64,000 nt of DNA from Tanypteryx hageni (lineage: Eukaryota > Arthropoda > Insecta > Odonata > Petaluridae): positions 89,132,858 to 89,196,857 of the forward strand of contig CM054118.1 in the NCBI GenBank assembly GCA_028673005.1. Direction: 5' to 3'. Both the position numbers and the translations under genes were made by a program. How positions within the stretch are numbered: the first letter of the stretch is position 1; every line of letters begins with the position of its first letter. Positions 25,501 to 38,500 of this stretch are shown here, in pieces. The notes under the pieces were generated by a model. That model was not told where the DNA came from. It saw nothing but the letters and a program-made list of their open reading frames with translations, and made no database searches.

Positions 25501-28500
25501 GGGAAAAGTATGGCCCTCTTCCTGATGTTGTCCTGGACCACATCACAGCTGTTGATTGGGGATTAAGTGTGTCTGAAGTTCTCATTGTGATCTGCACCAA
25601 TACAGCAATGCTTGTACTTGTATTTCATAGACACAGGTATGTTGCATTTTTAATTCTGTTAGGATCTTTTGTGTAATCAAATATTATTATTTACAATTTA
25701 AACAATTTTTTAATCATATTAAACCTTTAACCCTTCAGCGATGGAAGTGATTTAAATTCTAGTTTACCCCACGGACAGAGGACAGTAGTTGGAATTTTGA
25801 AGCCCCGAGACAATTATTTTTATCTTTTTTTCTATTCAACGGATTTGCATGAAATTTTTAATTAATTACAGTCAAGCTACAGTTATTATATCTAATTTTT
25901 TTTGAGATATTCTTATAAAGTATTACAATATTGCTCAGCGAATAGAATATAATTTTATAATACACGAATGATTAGCATAATATTATTGCTTTTAGGCATG
26001 CAAAATATTTTTTGTTGCTTTCAATTCCATTCTAATACCATGGTCAAGATATTCGTAAACAGACTTTAGATGGTTTGTTATTTCTTCTTCTTTGTTCTCA
26101 TGACTGTGCAGTCCCATCTCTGAATGGCCCTTCCCTCTCTCTGTCTATGCCCCACATTCTCTCGCACACAATTTATCGCACTCAAGAAGTGTTTACAAAG
26201 AACACCACATGAACCTGTAGTGTGAATGAGAGTGACGAACCTCTCAAAAACTAGTCTGTATTTTCTTTCCTCTCGCACAATCTTTTTGCTGAAAGAAAGC
26301 TCGTCTTAGCATGAACTGGATTTTTTAAATCCTTAAATGTCCCTTTGGCTCTACTTTTTGAGAAATATTGTGAATCGATTACAATCATTATGAATATGAC
26401 TGTAAAACTATAGAGATTAATACTTAATTATAATTACCTTAATAGCTTAATTTTGTGCAGTAAACCTCGAAAAGAAAACAGACTGCCTCTCGCTTTTTTG
26501 TATTGTTCCGCGTATCAATTAGTTTCTTCTGCCATTATTTTTATCAGATCTTTGTCATAAAATAGTTCAAAACATTCAACAATATCAACCACACATTTAT
26601 CAACATTCTGATCTCTGCAGTTTCCAGTAAATACCCCCTGATGTGCAAGAAAATTTTCCATGCTCTCCCTGTGAAGTTCTTCGTCCCTTCTTTTTTCATC
26701 TTCACTATCAGGCTGATTTATGAGTTTGTCTGCAACTGCAACATCATCAACAAAACTAAAACCGCTATCACTACTATGTAAGATGTCATTGGATTCCTCC
26801 AACATTTTCTGAAACTCTTCATCACTGAAACCCAGTGCACTTCTACTAACCCTCGAGGTTATTAGGTCATTTTGCCATCAGCATCTCTCTAGTTTACAAA
26901 TGGAGAAGCTAATGAAGTTTTTGGACGGTATCTTTTGCAATTATTTTAGAGATTTAAGCTGCTTTGTTCACGTTTTGAGTGTTCATTCTTGGCCGATTTT
27001 TTCCTAACAACATTTTTGTCTTCTTTTTTCATATTATTTTTCCTTAGAAATGTGAAAATTCATAAAAAGATGACAGATTTGCTTTTAGAAAGAAACTTGG
27101 ATGCAGAAATAAATAAATTAGAATAGAGTGTGAAAACATAGGAAACTTGTAAAAACTTCATCTGTGCTCGTGTCAATCAGTTGAGTACATTTTGTCGCAG
27201 CACAATAAATTTCATATTGCATAATTATGGCACACAAAAAATAAATACTTTAAGTTGTATGAAAGAGAAATTCTTTGCCTTTCACAATTAAAAATAATTT
27301 GAAAGTTGCTCAAAAACTCTTCTCACAAGAATAATTTAAAACAAGTGTGGCATGGGTCTGTACCCTGCACCGAGGTCAGCGGCATGTAAAGAAATTGAGG
27401 TCAGTATGGTGCACCAAGGGTGGTGCTGAAGGGTTTAAAAAAATTAGGAAAAATATGCACTTCAAGTTAATGGCCATCCTTAACCCTATTTTCTGCCCGT
27501 TTGCCTTTTTCTTGGAACCCGTGGAATGAACACAATGTTCTTTTTAACCCATTTATAAATTTTTATGGTATTTTTCCCTGCATATTTTCTATTGGGCATA
27601 AGATGCCTTAAATTATCTACATATATCTACATATTCCGGGGCTCTTCAGCATTTCTGCTGCAGGAAGTATTTCTTATACAGAAGCAAATTATTAGAGATA
27701 TGCTTGGTGACCCTTACAGTGCTTCATGCAAGCCTCCATTTAAGAAACTTGGTATATTATCTATATATCCCCTGTGTGTGCATATACTGTCTGTGCCGAT
27801 AAAAAAGAATCTTTACCTATTTCCCCAAAATATGGATTTTCACAACCATGCCACAGGAGATTATTTAAATATTCATTTAGGATTTCATAAAAGATTGATG
27901 ACTAATAGAGAATCTGCTTCAATGGGATCAAAATTATAAAACAATCTGCACAAGTCTACCAAGTACATTAACAACATCATTAGATTCAAAATTGAGGTAA
28001 AGAAATTTCTAATGGATAAATATTTTTATGATGTGAGCGAATATGTTATCATGGCCCTGTTTATTTATTTATTTGTGATTTCTACTTAAAATTTTCGTTT
28101 TTACTTTATATCATTCTAAATTGAGGAATTTTTCCCTGTCATGCATTTTTCTTTGTATTCCAATTTTTAGGCATTCTTTACCGGCGAAGCAATAGTAACG
28201 GAATGCCTTATGGGCACGTCTCATCTGTCTGTTATAACATTCATCTCCTAAAATTTTAATTTGATTAAGTGCAAGTGATCCTTGTTAAAATTCATCACCA
28301 AATTGTGATTTTGAACTGCATTCATCAATTAGAACATCCATTTTATAAAAACACTTAACTAAACTTAAGAGTCATATCTTGTTAAATGGCATCTATCAAG
28401 CAGCAATTAAATACCATATTTTTCTTTCCCTAGCTCTTATACGGTCTGTAAAGTATAGATTAAAAAATTTATTCAAGGTATAGATTAAGCAAAATGGAAA

Positions 28501-29525
28501 AGTATAGTCCATAAATGGGTTACACAGATTTCAAAGGCATTCTTTAAGCAAAATACATATGAAATGGTATCAAAAGACTGGGCGATTCTCAAATTTTTTT
28601 CTCCACAGTTATAACTCGTAATTATATGCTCTTGGATGTTTTTCAGGTAAATGAAGTCCTCTATCTGAATAAAATTTTTAATCTATACCTCACAGATCAT
28701 ATACAAACATGGGAGAGAAAAATATGGGTTTTTAATTGTTGCTTGCCTAGAGGACTGTCTTGGTGATCGATGTAAACAAAATATGTGATGTTTTGCTAGG
28801 GATTTTCTTGAATTTTTATCTCCCAAAATATAACTCTTAATTATGTGGTCTCACAGACTTGATTGTGGTAAATTAAGTCCTCGATCTGAATAATTTTTTT
28901 AATCTATACCCTACAGATCATATAAGAGTTGGGGAGAGAAATGTATGGTATTTCATTGTTGCTTGATGGATGCCATTTAACGAGATACGAGTATAAGTTT
29001 ATTAAAGCAATTATGTAAAGTGGAAGTTCTAATTGACGGATTCAGTTCAAAATCACAATTGGACGATAAATTTTAATAATGATCACTCCTACTTAATTTT
29101 ATTAAAATCCATCCAGCAGTTTAGGAGATGAAAGTAACGACAGACAGATGGATGGACGAGAAATGCCCATAAGGCGTTCTTCTACTACTGCTTCACTTGT
29201 AAAGAACACCTAAAAGTTTATTCGGATCGAGGACAACATTTACAACATATATGTCCCAAGACCACATAATTATTACTTGTATTTTCAGAGATAAAAATTC
29301 AAGAAAATCCTAAACTTTATATGACATACTGAAAAATCTGTCTCCCTCCCCCCCCCCCTCCCCTCATTTTACCCTATATATATGGAACGATTTATATTTC
29401 ATCACCTGATGATGCTACGATCGTAGTGAAACCGGCCGTGTTTAAATTAAAAATTTTGTGGAAATACAAAGTTCGTCTTTTTTCAATGTAAGTAAATTCC
29501 ACCGAGTTGAGTCTGACCTCATTAA

Positions 29526-29588
<63 letters not shown>

Positions 29589-32500
29589 ATATTTTGTTTA
29601 CATTAATTGCTAAGACAGTTCTATCGGCAAACAACTATTTGAAATGTATATTTTTCTCTCCCATTCTCTTATATGATCTATTAGGTATCGATTAAAAAAA
29701 TTATTCTAATAGAGAACAACATTTACCACAAAAACATCCAGGAGACCACATAATTATGATTTATATTTTCGGAGATGAAAATTCAAGAACTGCCCAGTCT
29801 TATACATATTTCCTATATAGAACGCCTTTGAAATCTCTATGTATTCCATTTATGTAGTATGCTTTTCCATCTTGTTCTCTCCTGACTACTTCTATACCTG
29901 CAATATTGATTGTATGTTCACACGGATAATAAAAATTATTATTATTTTTAGCCTACTTGCAGAATGGAAATAGGCTTATAGTTTCTTCATTGTGTCTGTC
30001 TGTCCCTCATATTAACATTTTAACCAATACATTGATTTTCATGACACTGAATGAAAATCTCTTACTACTGGGTCCGAGCTCCCGAGGATAGTTTTTGTTG
30101 CGAAGATTGAAAATCCCAGGATGTAACGAGACCAGACCGATAACGGACTTTGCTCTTCATTTTATTTTGTTTTTGCGCGCAGCCAACAGGGTGCGCGTCA
30201 GTTCTCTCTTCTCTTGTGGAAGCTTACAGAGTGTAGTGTGCACCCCAGGCGATTAAAAGGTGTTTGTGTTTTTACGCGTAACTTTCATTTGTGCCCTTTC
30301 CTCTCCGAGAAACCCTAGCCCGTCACAAGGTTCAATTCCAGGAACTATCCTTCCCATTTGATTTACATGGGAAATCTTAAATCCATCGTTCAGAGTAATT
30401 TTCTCTTGCGCATTAAAATATCCTAGAATTGTAATATCAAAGTGGAATTGTACTATTCTCGGAGTAAGGGAATAGAGATCCTAATTTTTATCATAGAATT
30501 TTGCTTATCGATCATATTTCTATGAATATCATGTAAATACTGACGTTTTTTCAGTTTTTATGACTCGTTATGAGAGTGTTGCTATTGCAATGACTATACT
30601 TGGACTTGGATTCAGTATAGTCTTGCACACATGCATTATTTTTGCCACACAAATACGCGTGAGTTAGTTTTCCATTCTAATACATTTGCAATATCTTATA
30701 ACACTAAATTATAAAATTTGGGGACACAAAGAGTAAGTCATGTGCAGTGATTTTATAGCTATTAAAGCCAGTATAAGTAATTTCTGCATCACATTTAATT
30801 TAAAAGGATTATGTGGCAAGTAGGCATCATAAGTTCCGTTTGGATCGTCTTGTTATTAATGAGTATCTGTTTTTATTCCAGGTTTATTGTTATGAGACGC
30901 CTTTTCCTTCTCCTTGGCATTCTGTACCTGATGCGGTCCATTACAATGTATGTGACTGTGCTACCTGTTGCCAGCCAAACATATTACTGCTCACCCAAAG
31001 CAAATGTGACTTCTTCCTTCCTCGTTGTTCGTCGAGTTCTGCAGCTACTCTCTGGATTTGGGCTGTCTATTAATGGCCAACACACATTCTGTGGAGACTA
31101 CATCTATAGTGGCCATACAGTAATTCTTGTCATGAGTTATCTTGTCATTCGAGAATGTAAGTGAAATTTTGTTCTAAGTTTATCGCTAAAATTTGATATT
31201 TTATTAGATTTTCAGGGATTATATACCATTTTACTCAAAGATTAGGCTACTGTAAATGTAAAACAAACTGCCTAATTGAACTTATTTTCAGAAAAGTATT
31301 GAACTTTTAAGGAACACTTGTGACATATCTGGATCTCTTTTGTATCTGTGCATTCATTATAGAAATCTGTAAAGATTCATTTGAGCTGCAATCAAAACCT
31401 CTCTCCCTTGAAATGGCTAATTAAAGCTGTTTTTGTAGAAACAGGCTGAGGAGTATACCGTATTTAATTGTGTACCTCACACACCTCTTTTCTGAAACGC
31501 CAGTGAAAAAAGGAGGTGTGTGTCTTACATGAGGATTTCTGAACAGATTATATAAATTGCGAGTGTTGATAGTGAATTCACTGCCACACACTTGCATCTA
31601 CATTTATACTCACATAAGATGAAGAATTCTACCAAATATACGTGAGGACCTTGTTTCAGAGAAGAAGAATTTGTGAAAAGGCTGAATTTAAAAAAAATCC
31701 CCGATGTTAACTTATTCCAGCACGAATTTATTTTTTCCTCCAAACTGGCCCAAAAAAGGAGTGCACGCGGTACACAAGTAAATATGGTAATTATATATAC
31801 GAGTTGTCGGTGCCTGCATACTGCAAGTGCTTAAAAAATCACCATGCTCCAAGATCTTAACTTGTAAATAAACCAATGCGACAGCATTTGAATACCCATT
31901 TAAGTAAGATAATAGTTTTCAGTTTCTGCGAAGTTAAGGCATCTATCCGGATTTTCAAAATTCTCTGGCAGTCGATTCGCACCCAAGTTATCGAATTTCA
32001 AGTTTCATGGCTCAGATCGCCCTTTTTAAGTAATAACTATAATCATCATTAAAACAATAGCCTATATGTTACACTAAATTTTATGTAAAAATTAGGATAT
32101 ATTGTGTGTTAGGATTATGGTGTCATCATCCGTAACTTATAGTACGTATCAGGATAAAAAAATTAATTTAAAATTATCACGTCATCATATGTATAAATAT
32201 ATTTATTAATTGTTTAGGAGATATTATTGTTTATATAGCGATGTCTCCTTACCTTATCATCTTCTTAGTTATCCACTCCAACTCCTTTTTCTTAGTGGAA
32301 CTCCAAGAAACAACCGGTTTTGCAAAGAGGTGTCGCAATTTTTGCACTTCCATGTGCTTTGTATTCCTTTTCCGGGTGCTGTGCGGCTTCCCCTCCTTCC
32401 CTCCTGTCCCATTCCATAGCTCTCCCTCTTTTTCTCCGTCTCCCTATTTATCTCTTTCCTCTCATCCTTTTCTAATTCTATACCTCCCTTACTCTCTATG

Positions 32501-35500
32501 TACCTTCCATTCTATATCCCTTCCCTCCGATCTCCCTCCCCACATCCCCTTCTCTCTTACTCTATATCTATATACAGTAAAACCTCTATTTAATGAATCG
32601 CTGGGGGATTAGAATATATTTCACTAAATCGAGGTTTTCATTAAATGGAGGTTTTCAATTAAAATGAGTTAAATTTATCTTTTTTGCTTGTGTATTAGTT
32701 CCATTATACAATACCAGAATAAGGCCACTGAAAATGGTCTCTATAATAAAAATCCATTTTTCAATTTTGTATGCACAATACTTATATTAATACTTTTAAA
32801 ATAAACATTTATAAACAAATTCCAGTGACAAACAAGCCTTATTGCTATTGAATATGAAAATTTCTGTAATGAATCATTCATATGATTACAAAAAATAATT
32901 TCAAAATTTTAAAAGTATTTTCAAAATTGACATAAATCTTGAAACAATTTTTCATCCCTCCTTTAAAAAGCTTCATCATACAACATTAAATAGAAAATAT
33001 TAAAATATATTTGGAATTTCACATAAAAAAATATCAAAATTATTCAAAAACCAAGCATACAGAAAAAGCTACAAGAAAATTATTTATTAAAATAGTCCAA
33101 CAAACTTGTTTGCTTCTTCTGGTGGGTGCTGTGAACATTCAGAACTTCTCGCTCCAAAGAATTTACTTTTGATATAGTAGTGCTGTCCACATCAAAAGAA
33201 GTTAAATATCTTCGCACCACTTCAAGTGCCTGAACCGCTTCACCAAGTGTGGGAACTGATTCTTCTTCTTGTACTGCCTCTTCTTCTTCTACTACTGCCT
33301 CTTCTTCTTCTTCCTCTTTGGCATCACAGATTTCTTCCACGTCTTGTGGAGGACCAGATGTACTCTCAAGATCATCACACCAGACGAACTCTTCAAAATT
33401 TGTGTCCATGTCAGGTGCAATTTTCAACCAATTTTCGTGGTCAATCACATTGATATCTACATCAATTTCCATAGCATTGTTGCAATTGAATGCAGCCTTA
33501 TGAAAACAGTTTGATATTGTTTGAGGTGTAACTGAATTCCATGCAGCTGTTACCATATGCAAACCCTGAAGGACGCTCAGTATCAAATGTTTATTCATCT
33601 CAATGCAGGATACTGCTTTCTGCACCAAAGCCTTCCTGTACTTTACTTTCATGGAGTGAATAATGCCCAAGTCAAGTGGCTGCAGATGGCTAGTACAATT
33701 AGCTGGAAAAAACACCACTTTTATATTGCGAAGAAAATCAGTATCTGGAGGGTGGGCCGGACATTTATCAATAAATAGAAGAATTTTTCTATTTGCACCA
33801 CCCATCTTTGCATCTAATGATTTCAAAAATGTTTTAAATATATCCGTTGTCATCCATGCATTTTTATTACTGGCATATTTACATGGCAATGCCCGTACAT
33901 TTTTAAAACACCTTGACTTGGCAAATTTACCTATTATTAGAGGCGTCAACTTTTCACTGCCATCTGAATTTGCACATAAAAGTGCAGTTATCCTATCTTT
34001 ACTTCTCTTTCCACCATGGCACTTGTCTCCTCTAGCAGCAAGAGTTTTTGATGGAAGAAGGTTGAAAAAAATGCGTTTCATCTGCATTAAAAATATCATT
34101 CGGCTTATAGCCTTCTAAATACCTCACCAATGTTACACTCTTCCAGTAGTCAACAGCTCCTTCATCAACACTAGCACTTTCGCCACAAACACTTTTATAT
34201 TCAAGTCCATGGTGCTTCTTAAATCTGTCCAGCCATCCATTGGAACCCTTAAAGTTTTCTATTCTAAGCCTAGTTGCTACCCTAATTGCTTTCTCCTTCA
34301 ACAGTACACCATTGATTGGGAGGTTGGCGGAGCGCATTCCCTCAAACCACTCTATTAGTATCTTCTCCATTTCATCATATGGTGATGATTTGATATATTT
34401 TCTTTTGATGGCTTTACCCCCACATTTCACTTCTTCGTCTAGTATTAATTGTTTATTCTTCATTATACAAAACAATAAAGATGGTGCAAGATTAAATTTG
34501 CGTGCAATTTCTATCGCAGGCATGCTTGGGTTCTTTTCCACTTCTTGAATGATTTTCACTTTTTCCGTAATTGTCGGCTTCTTCCTTTTACTAGTAGCCA
34601 TTATTAAGGAATAAAAATAGTAGAAAGAATATTTTTCACAAATGCTCCAGGTTTACACAGTGATCGCCGAACAGGCAGGCAGCACAACGAAGAGTTGAAC
34701 TGCTAGATAAGGTAGACGGAGAGGGGACAGGCATTACGTCATCGGGATAGGAGTAATCAGCTGACATGTCTCACAAGGGAAGCCCCCAAGGTATCGGATT
34801 GAGACTTTGCAGAATGAAAGTATATGCAAAATAACGGAATCCATTTTCTACCTAGGTGCCAACTCGACGTCGTTTACGAGAAAATGTACTTTGAAAATCG
34901 CGATCCGAGAGTCATCGAAATAAGAACGTTAAAACTTTTTCATGAGCAAAAAGAAATCACAAAAGAAACATATTGTACGTAAAAATTACGATATACGCTC
35001 AAAACATTGTGAATGGCTCATCATGCGCAAGCGGCTACATTGTCTGCTAAGACGGTAGCGCCCGCAAGGAAACCGTAAATCCTACAATGTAATGAATCCC
35101 GCTCGTATGTTCCTCATTTCTGGTATCACGCTCAGTTACCTGTTGTCATAGTGTGCTATATACTCGACGTCGTTTACGAGAAAATGCCCTTTGAAAATCG
35201 TGAACCGAGAGTCATCGAAATAAGAACGTTAAAAGTCCTTTCCTAATTATCTAGGAGCGTTGGTCTGGGGGAAACGAGTTGGATTTCAAATATTTTTGCC
35301 GGGGTTCGATTCCCAATGGGACCAAAATTTTTTTCTCAGATTTTTTTATTTGTTTGCAATTTCCAGCATATCGTCGATAAAACTTGCACAAAATTAAAAA
35401 AAAATGTATTCCATGCATTATAACTAATATTTTCTTCATCGTAATTCTTCACGGACATTATTTTACGGATCACTACCCATTTGCTTTACCATCATGATCG

Positions 35501-38500
35501 ACCCCGGAAATAATATTTGAAATCCAACTCATTTACCCTAGACCAACGCTCCTAGATAATTAGGAAAGGACTTTTAACGTTCTTATTTCGATGACTCTCG
35601 GATCGTGATTTTCAAAGGACATTTTCTTGTAAACGACGTCGAGTATATAGCACACTATGACAACAGGTAACTGAGCGTGATACCAGAAATGAGGAACATA
35701 CGAGCGGGATTCATTACATTGTAGGATTTACGGTTTCCTTGCGGGCGCTACCGTCTTAGCAGACAATGTAGCCGCTTGCGCATGATGAGCCATTCACAAT
35801 GTTTTGAGCGTATATCGTAATTTTTACGTACAATATGTTTCTTTTGTGATTTCTTTTTGCTCATGAAAAAGTTTACTAAATGCGGGAAACGTCAAATAAA
35901 AATTGAAGCACGAGTACATAATATTCTTCCACTAAATGCGGGTTTTTCACTAAATCGGGTTTCACTAAATGCTGGAAATAATACATTGTTTATATGGGGC
36001 TATTGTCGGGACATGAAAAAATCTTCACTATATCCGGGATTTCACTAAATGCGGGAACATTAAATCGGGGTTTTACTGTAGTTGTTTAAATAAGCAAAAG
36101 AATCCAAACTAAATATCAGTCTCATTAGAATTATGTAATTTCGCGAAAAATCCTATGGTAATTTAAGGCAATCTATGCCAGTGTTTTTCAACCTATGGTC
36201 CATGGACCACTTGTGGTCTACGTAGGTTTTGTTTGTGGTCCACGGAGGTTTCCAAAATTAATTTAATTTTAGGCCGTACCGCATATTTAGCTGAAAGCTA
36301 CCTAAAAAATCATTCCATTTAAAACAATTAACGTTGCATATTATGGAATGATACAATAATTTACTTCCACTAGAGAGCCTGTGAGGCTTCGCTGTCACAT
36401 TAAGTTGATTTTGATTTTTTTAAATAATTAATTTGAACAGACATTTATTTGACAAAAGATGTAAACTTCTTTCTAGGTAAATAGAACAGAAGATTTTATT
36501 TATTATTAACTTGTATTAAGATTAAGGATAAGTATAATTTAATTTTTTAATTTTCAAGTGATGTGATAAATAAAAATAACTGACCTTGGTAAGTTCTTTT
36601 AAACTTTTTTATAAATATTACAGAATAAACGGGCTCAACATAAAGACATAAATCAACATAAATGTAAACAAACAAACTGACATAATCATCAAGGGGCTCT
36701 ATTTTAATCTTATACTCTTGAAAATGTTTTTCGCTCGGCTTAAAGAAATTAATTTAATTAATTTTTTAAACTATGCTACAATAACAAAGAAATGGTTCTT
36801 TAATTAAAAGGTGAAAGGTTCACTGATTCTTCAGAAATTTTTGAAATCCATATAAATAAACAAAATGACGTAATATCGTCAAGGGGCTCACCCTTGCGGT
36901 GGCTTGCAGGGTAAACTGTAGATGTAGATGAGTATAAACTCAATATTACCACTCGCTCATGAGATGGCCATGGTAACTGACAATTCTCATTGTTTAAAAG
37001 TCGTATTTTTTCATATTAAAAATGGATTTTCTGGGAAATTTGGAACGTAATTGAATTTTCACAGTAACCAAAATGAACTTCTTCCTTTTTCCAACACAAC
37101 CATTTATGTCCCGACTTCATATCTTGATTCTAACTAATTTTAAAATGCAATTTTATAATGCCTGAAACTGATTCAAATGCTTTTCTTATGGAGTGAAGGG
37201 GTTTCGGAAAACCCCCCTTAAAAAAGGAAGTATTTAGCATTTCCAGTTGAACTTAGTACCGTTAAAGAATAGGAGATTTCCGTATCTTTACAATTTATAG
37301 ATGACGAAAATAGCCCAAACAGCGACAGAGATATAAGCTTCTCAATAGGCTATAATCAACCTACCAAAAAGTTCGCCTATGACTACGACGATTATGATAA
37401 TATAATATAAGACTAGCCAGTGGGATGAAACCTATATAACACATATTTAGAAGGGGTTTTAGAAATATTTTTCTGCAGCAGCAAGAACTTATTTTTTAAC
37501 TTGATATATTTTTCATTATTGCATCATTTTACAGGGATTTAGGTTAGTATAGGAAGGAATAATAAATAAAAAAGATATGAAACAAAACTATGCTATGTGG
37601 TTAGCACTTGTTTTTTCATACGTGTTTCCATTGCAATGGAAGTTATATGGTAAGCCATTCGCTATAACAGCACATTCAATTTAGCGGCATGACTTTTGTC
37701 CAGTGGGAGGTGTGAAATGGGCTTCCGCTGTATATTCACTATAAATGGCAATTTTGCTCAATAAGAAAACGCCAGTTTACTTAATTCAAGAAATAAATAT
37801 TGAGCTCACATTACGGCTGGAATTAAATTGAAAACCATCTCCAATAGCCGTAAATAGATTCTGAACTTTATTATGGACATTTATGAACACAGTTTTTCAA
37901 CTTAGCTAAATTAATTGTTAGAATGGTATAAGCAGTGCTGTGCTGGGGCTGGTTGGCACCGGTTTGCAAGAACTAACAGTTAAATTTTGAAAAAGTTTTA
38001 GAACTGTGTTGCAAAATCTTGTGAGCTGCTGTTGAAAAATTAAACTGACTTTCAAAGTCAAAATTTACAGTGGAAACCTAGAAGCCAATAAAAAAATTAG
38101 TTAATTATTTATAAGTTACTTATTATTAAGCAGTAAGTAAATGTTTAAACTGAAATAACTTTGGTTGTTCTCTAGCAGCACTAAGATAATAATAATAAAA
38201 GGTTTATTTTTCAAAGAGAATATTATAAGTTATCTACGAGGGTTGAATGAAAAGTAGTGACAACAAGTGTGGTATATCAAGTCAAGTTTTATTTTAATGA
38301 AAACTGACATCACATGCCATGTGATCAGCCTTGTCTCAAATCTGTGAGAGGTGACGGATGTCATCAGCAGCTTGATTCCTGTTGATAGTCCCTTACTGCC
38401 CGCATTACCTCTTCCAAAACTGCAAAACTGCTTGCCTCGGAAGGGTTCCTTCATCTTCAAGAAGAGATCAACATCACATGTACTCATGTATGGGGAGTAG

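Larger units (their letters stand above)
32575..36078 (-). mobile_element. pogo/Tigger element with near-complete transposase
   Basis: Ends CAGTAAAACCTCTATTTAAT and, reversed, CAGTAAAACCCCGATTTAAT. TA target sites lie at 32573-32574 and 36079-36080. Length is 3504 bp, of which about 1 kb is a foldback element inserted in the 5' non-coding part (34863-35874). Several ACTAAATGCGGG/ACTAAATCGGG words repeat inside the right end. The transposase is on the minus strand, antisense to the host gene. Its ends and coding region look much younger than the other elements here. Confidence 0.9.

Noticed and set aside
32241..32612. A 123-codon plus-strand frame in intron 3
   Set aside because: Mostly Ser/Leu/Pro-rich translation of a CT-rich low-complexity tract that runs into the Tigger terminal repeat.
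33226..34548. Plus-strand frames opposite the Tigger transposase
   Set aside because: Shadows of the minus-strand transposase, including Leu/Ser runs opposite its Glu-rich tail.
35264..35330. A tRNA gene in the foldback centre
   Set aside because: Only the T-arm word is tRNA-like; no D arm, anticodon stem or acceptor pairing could be formed.
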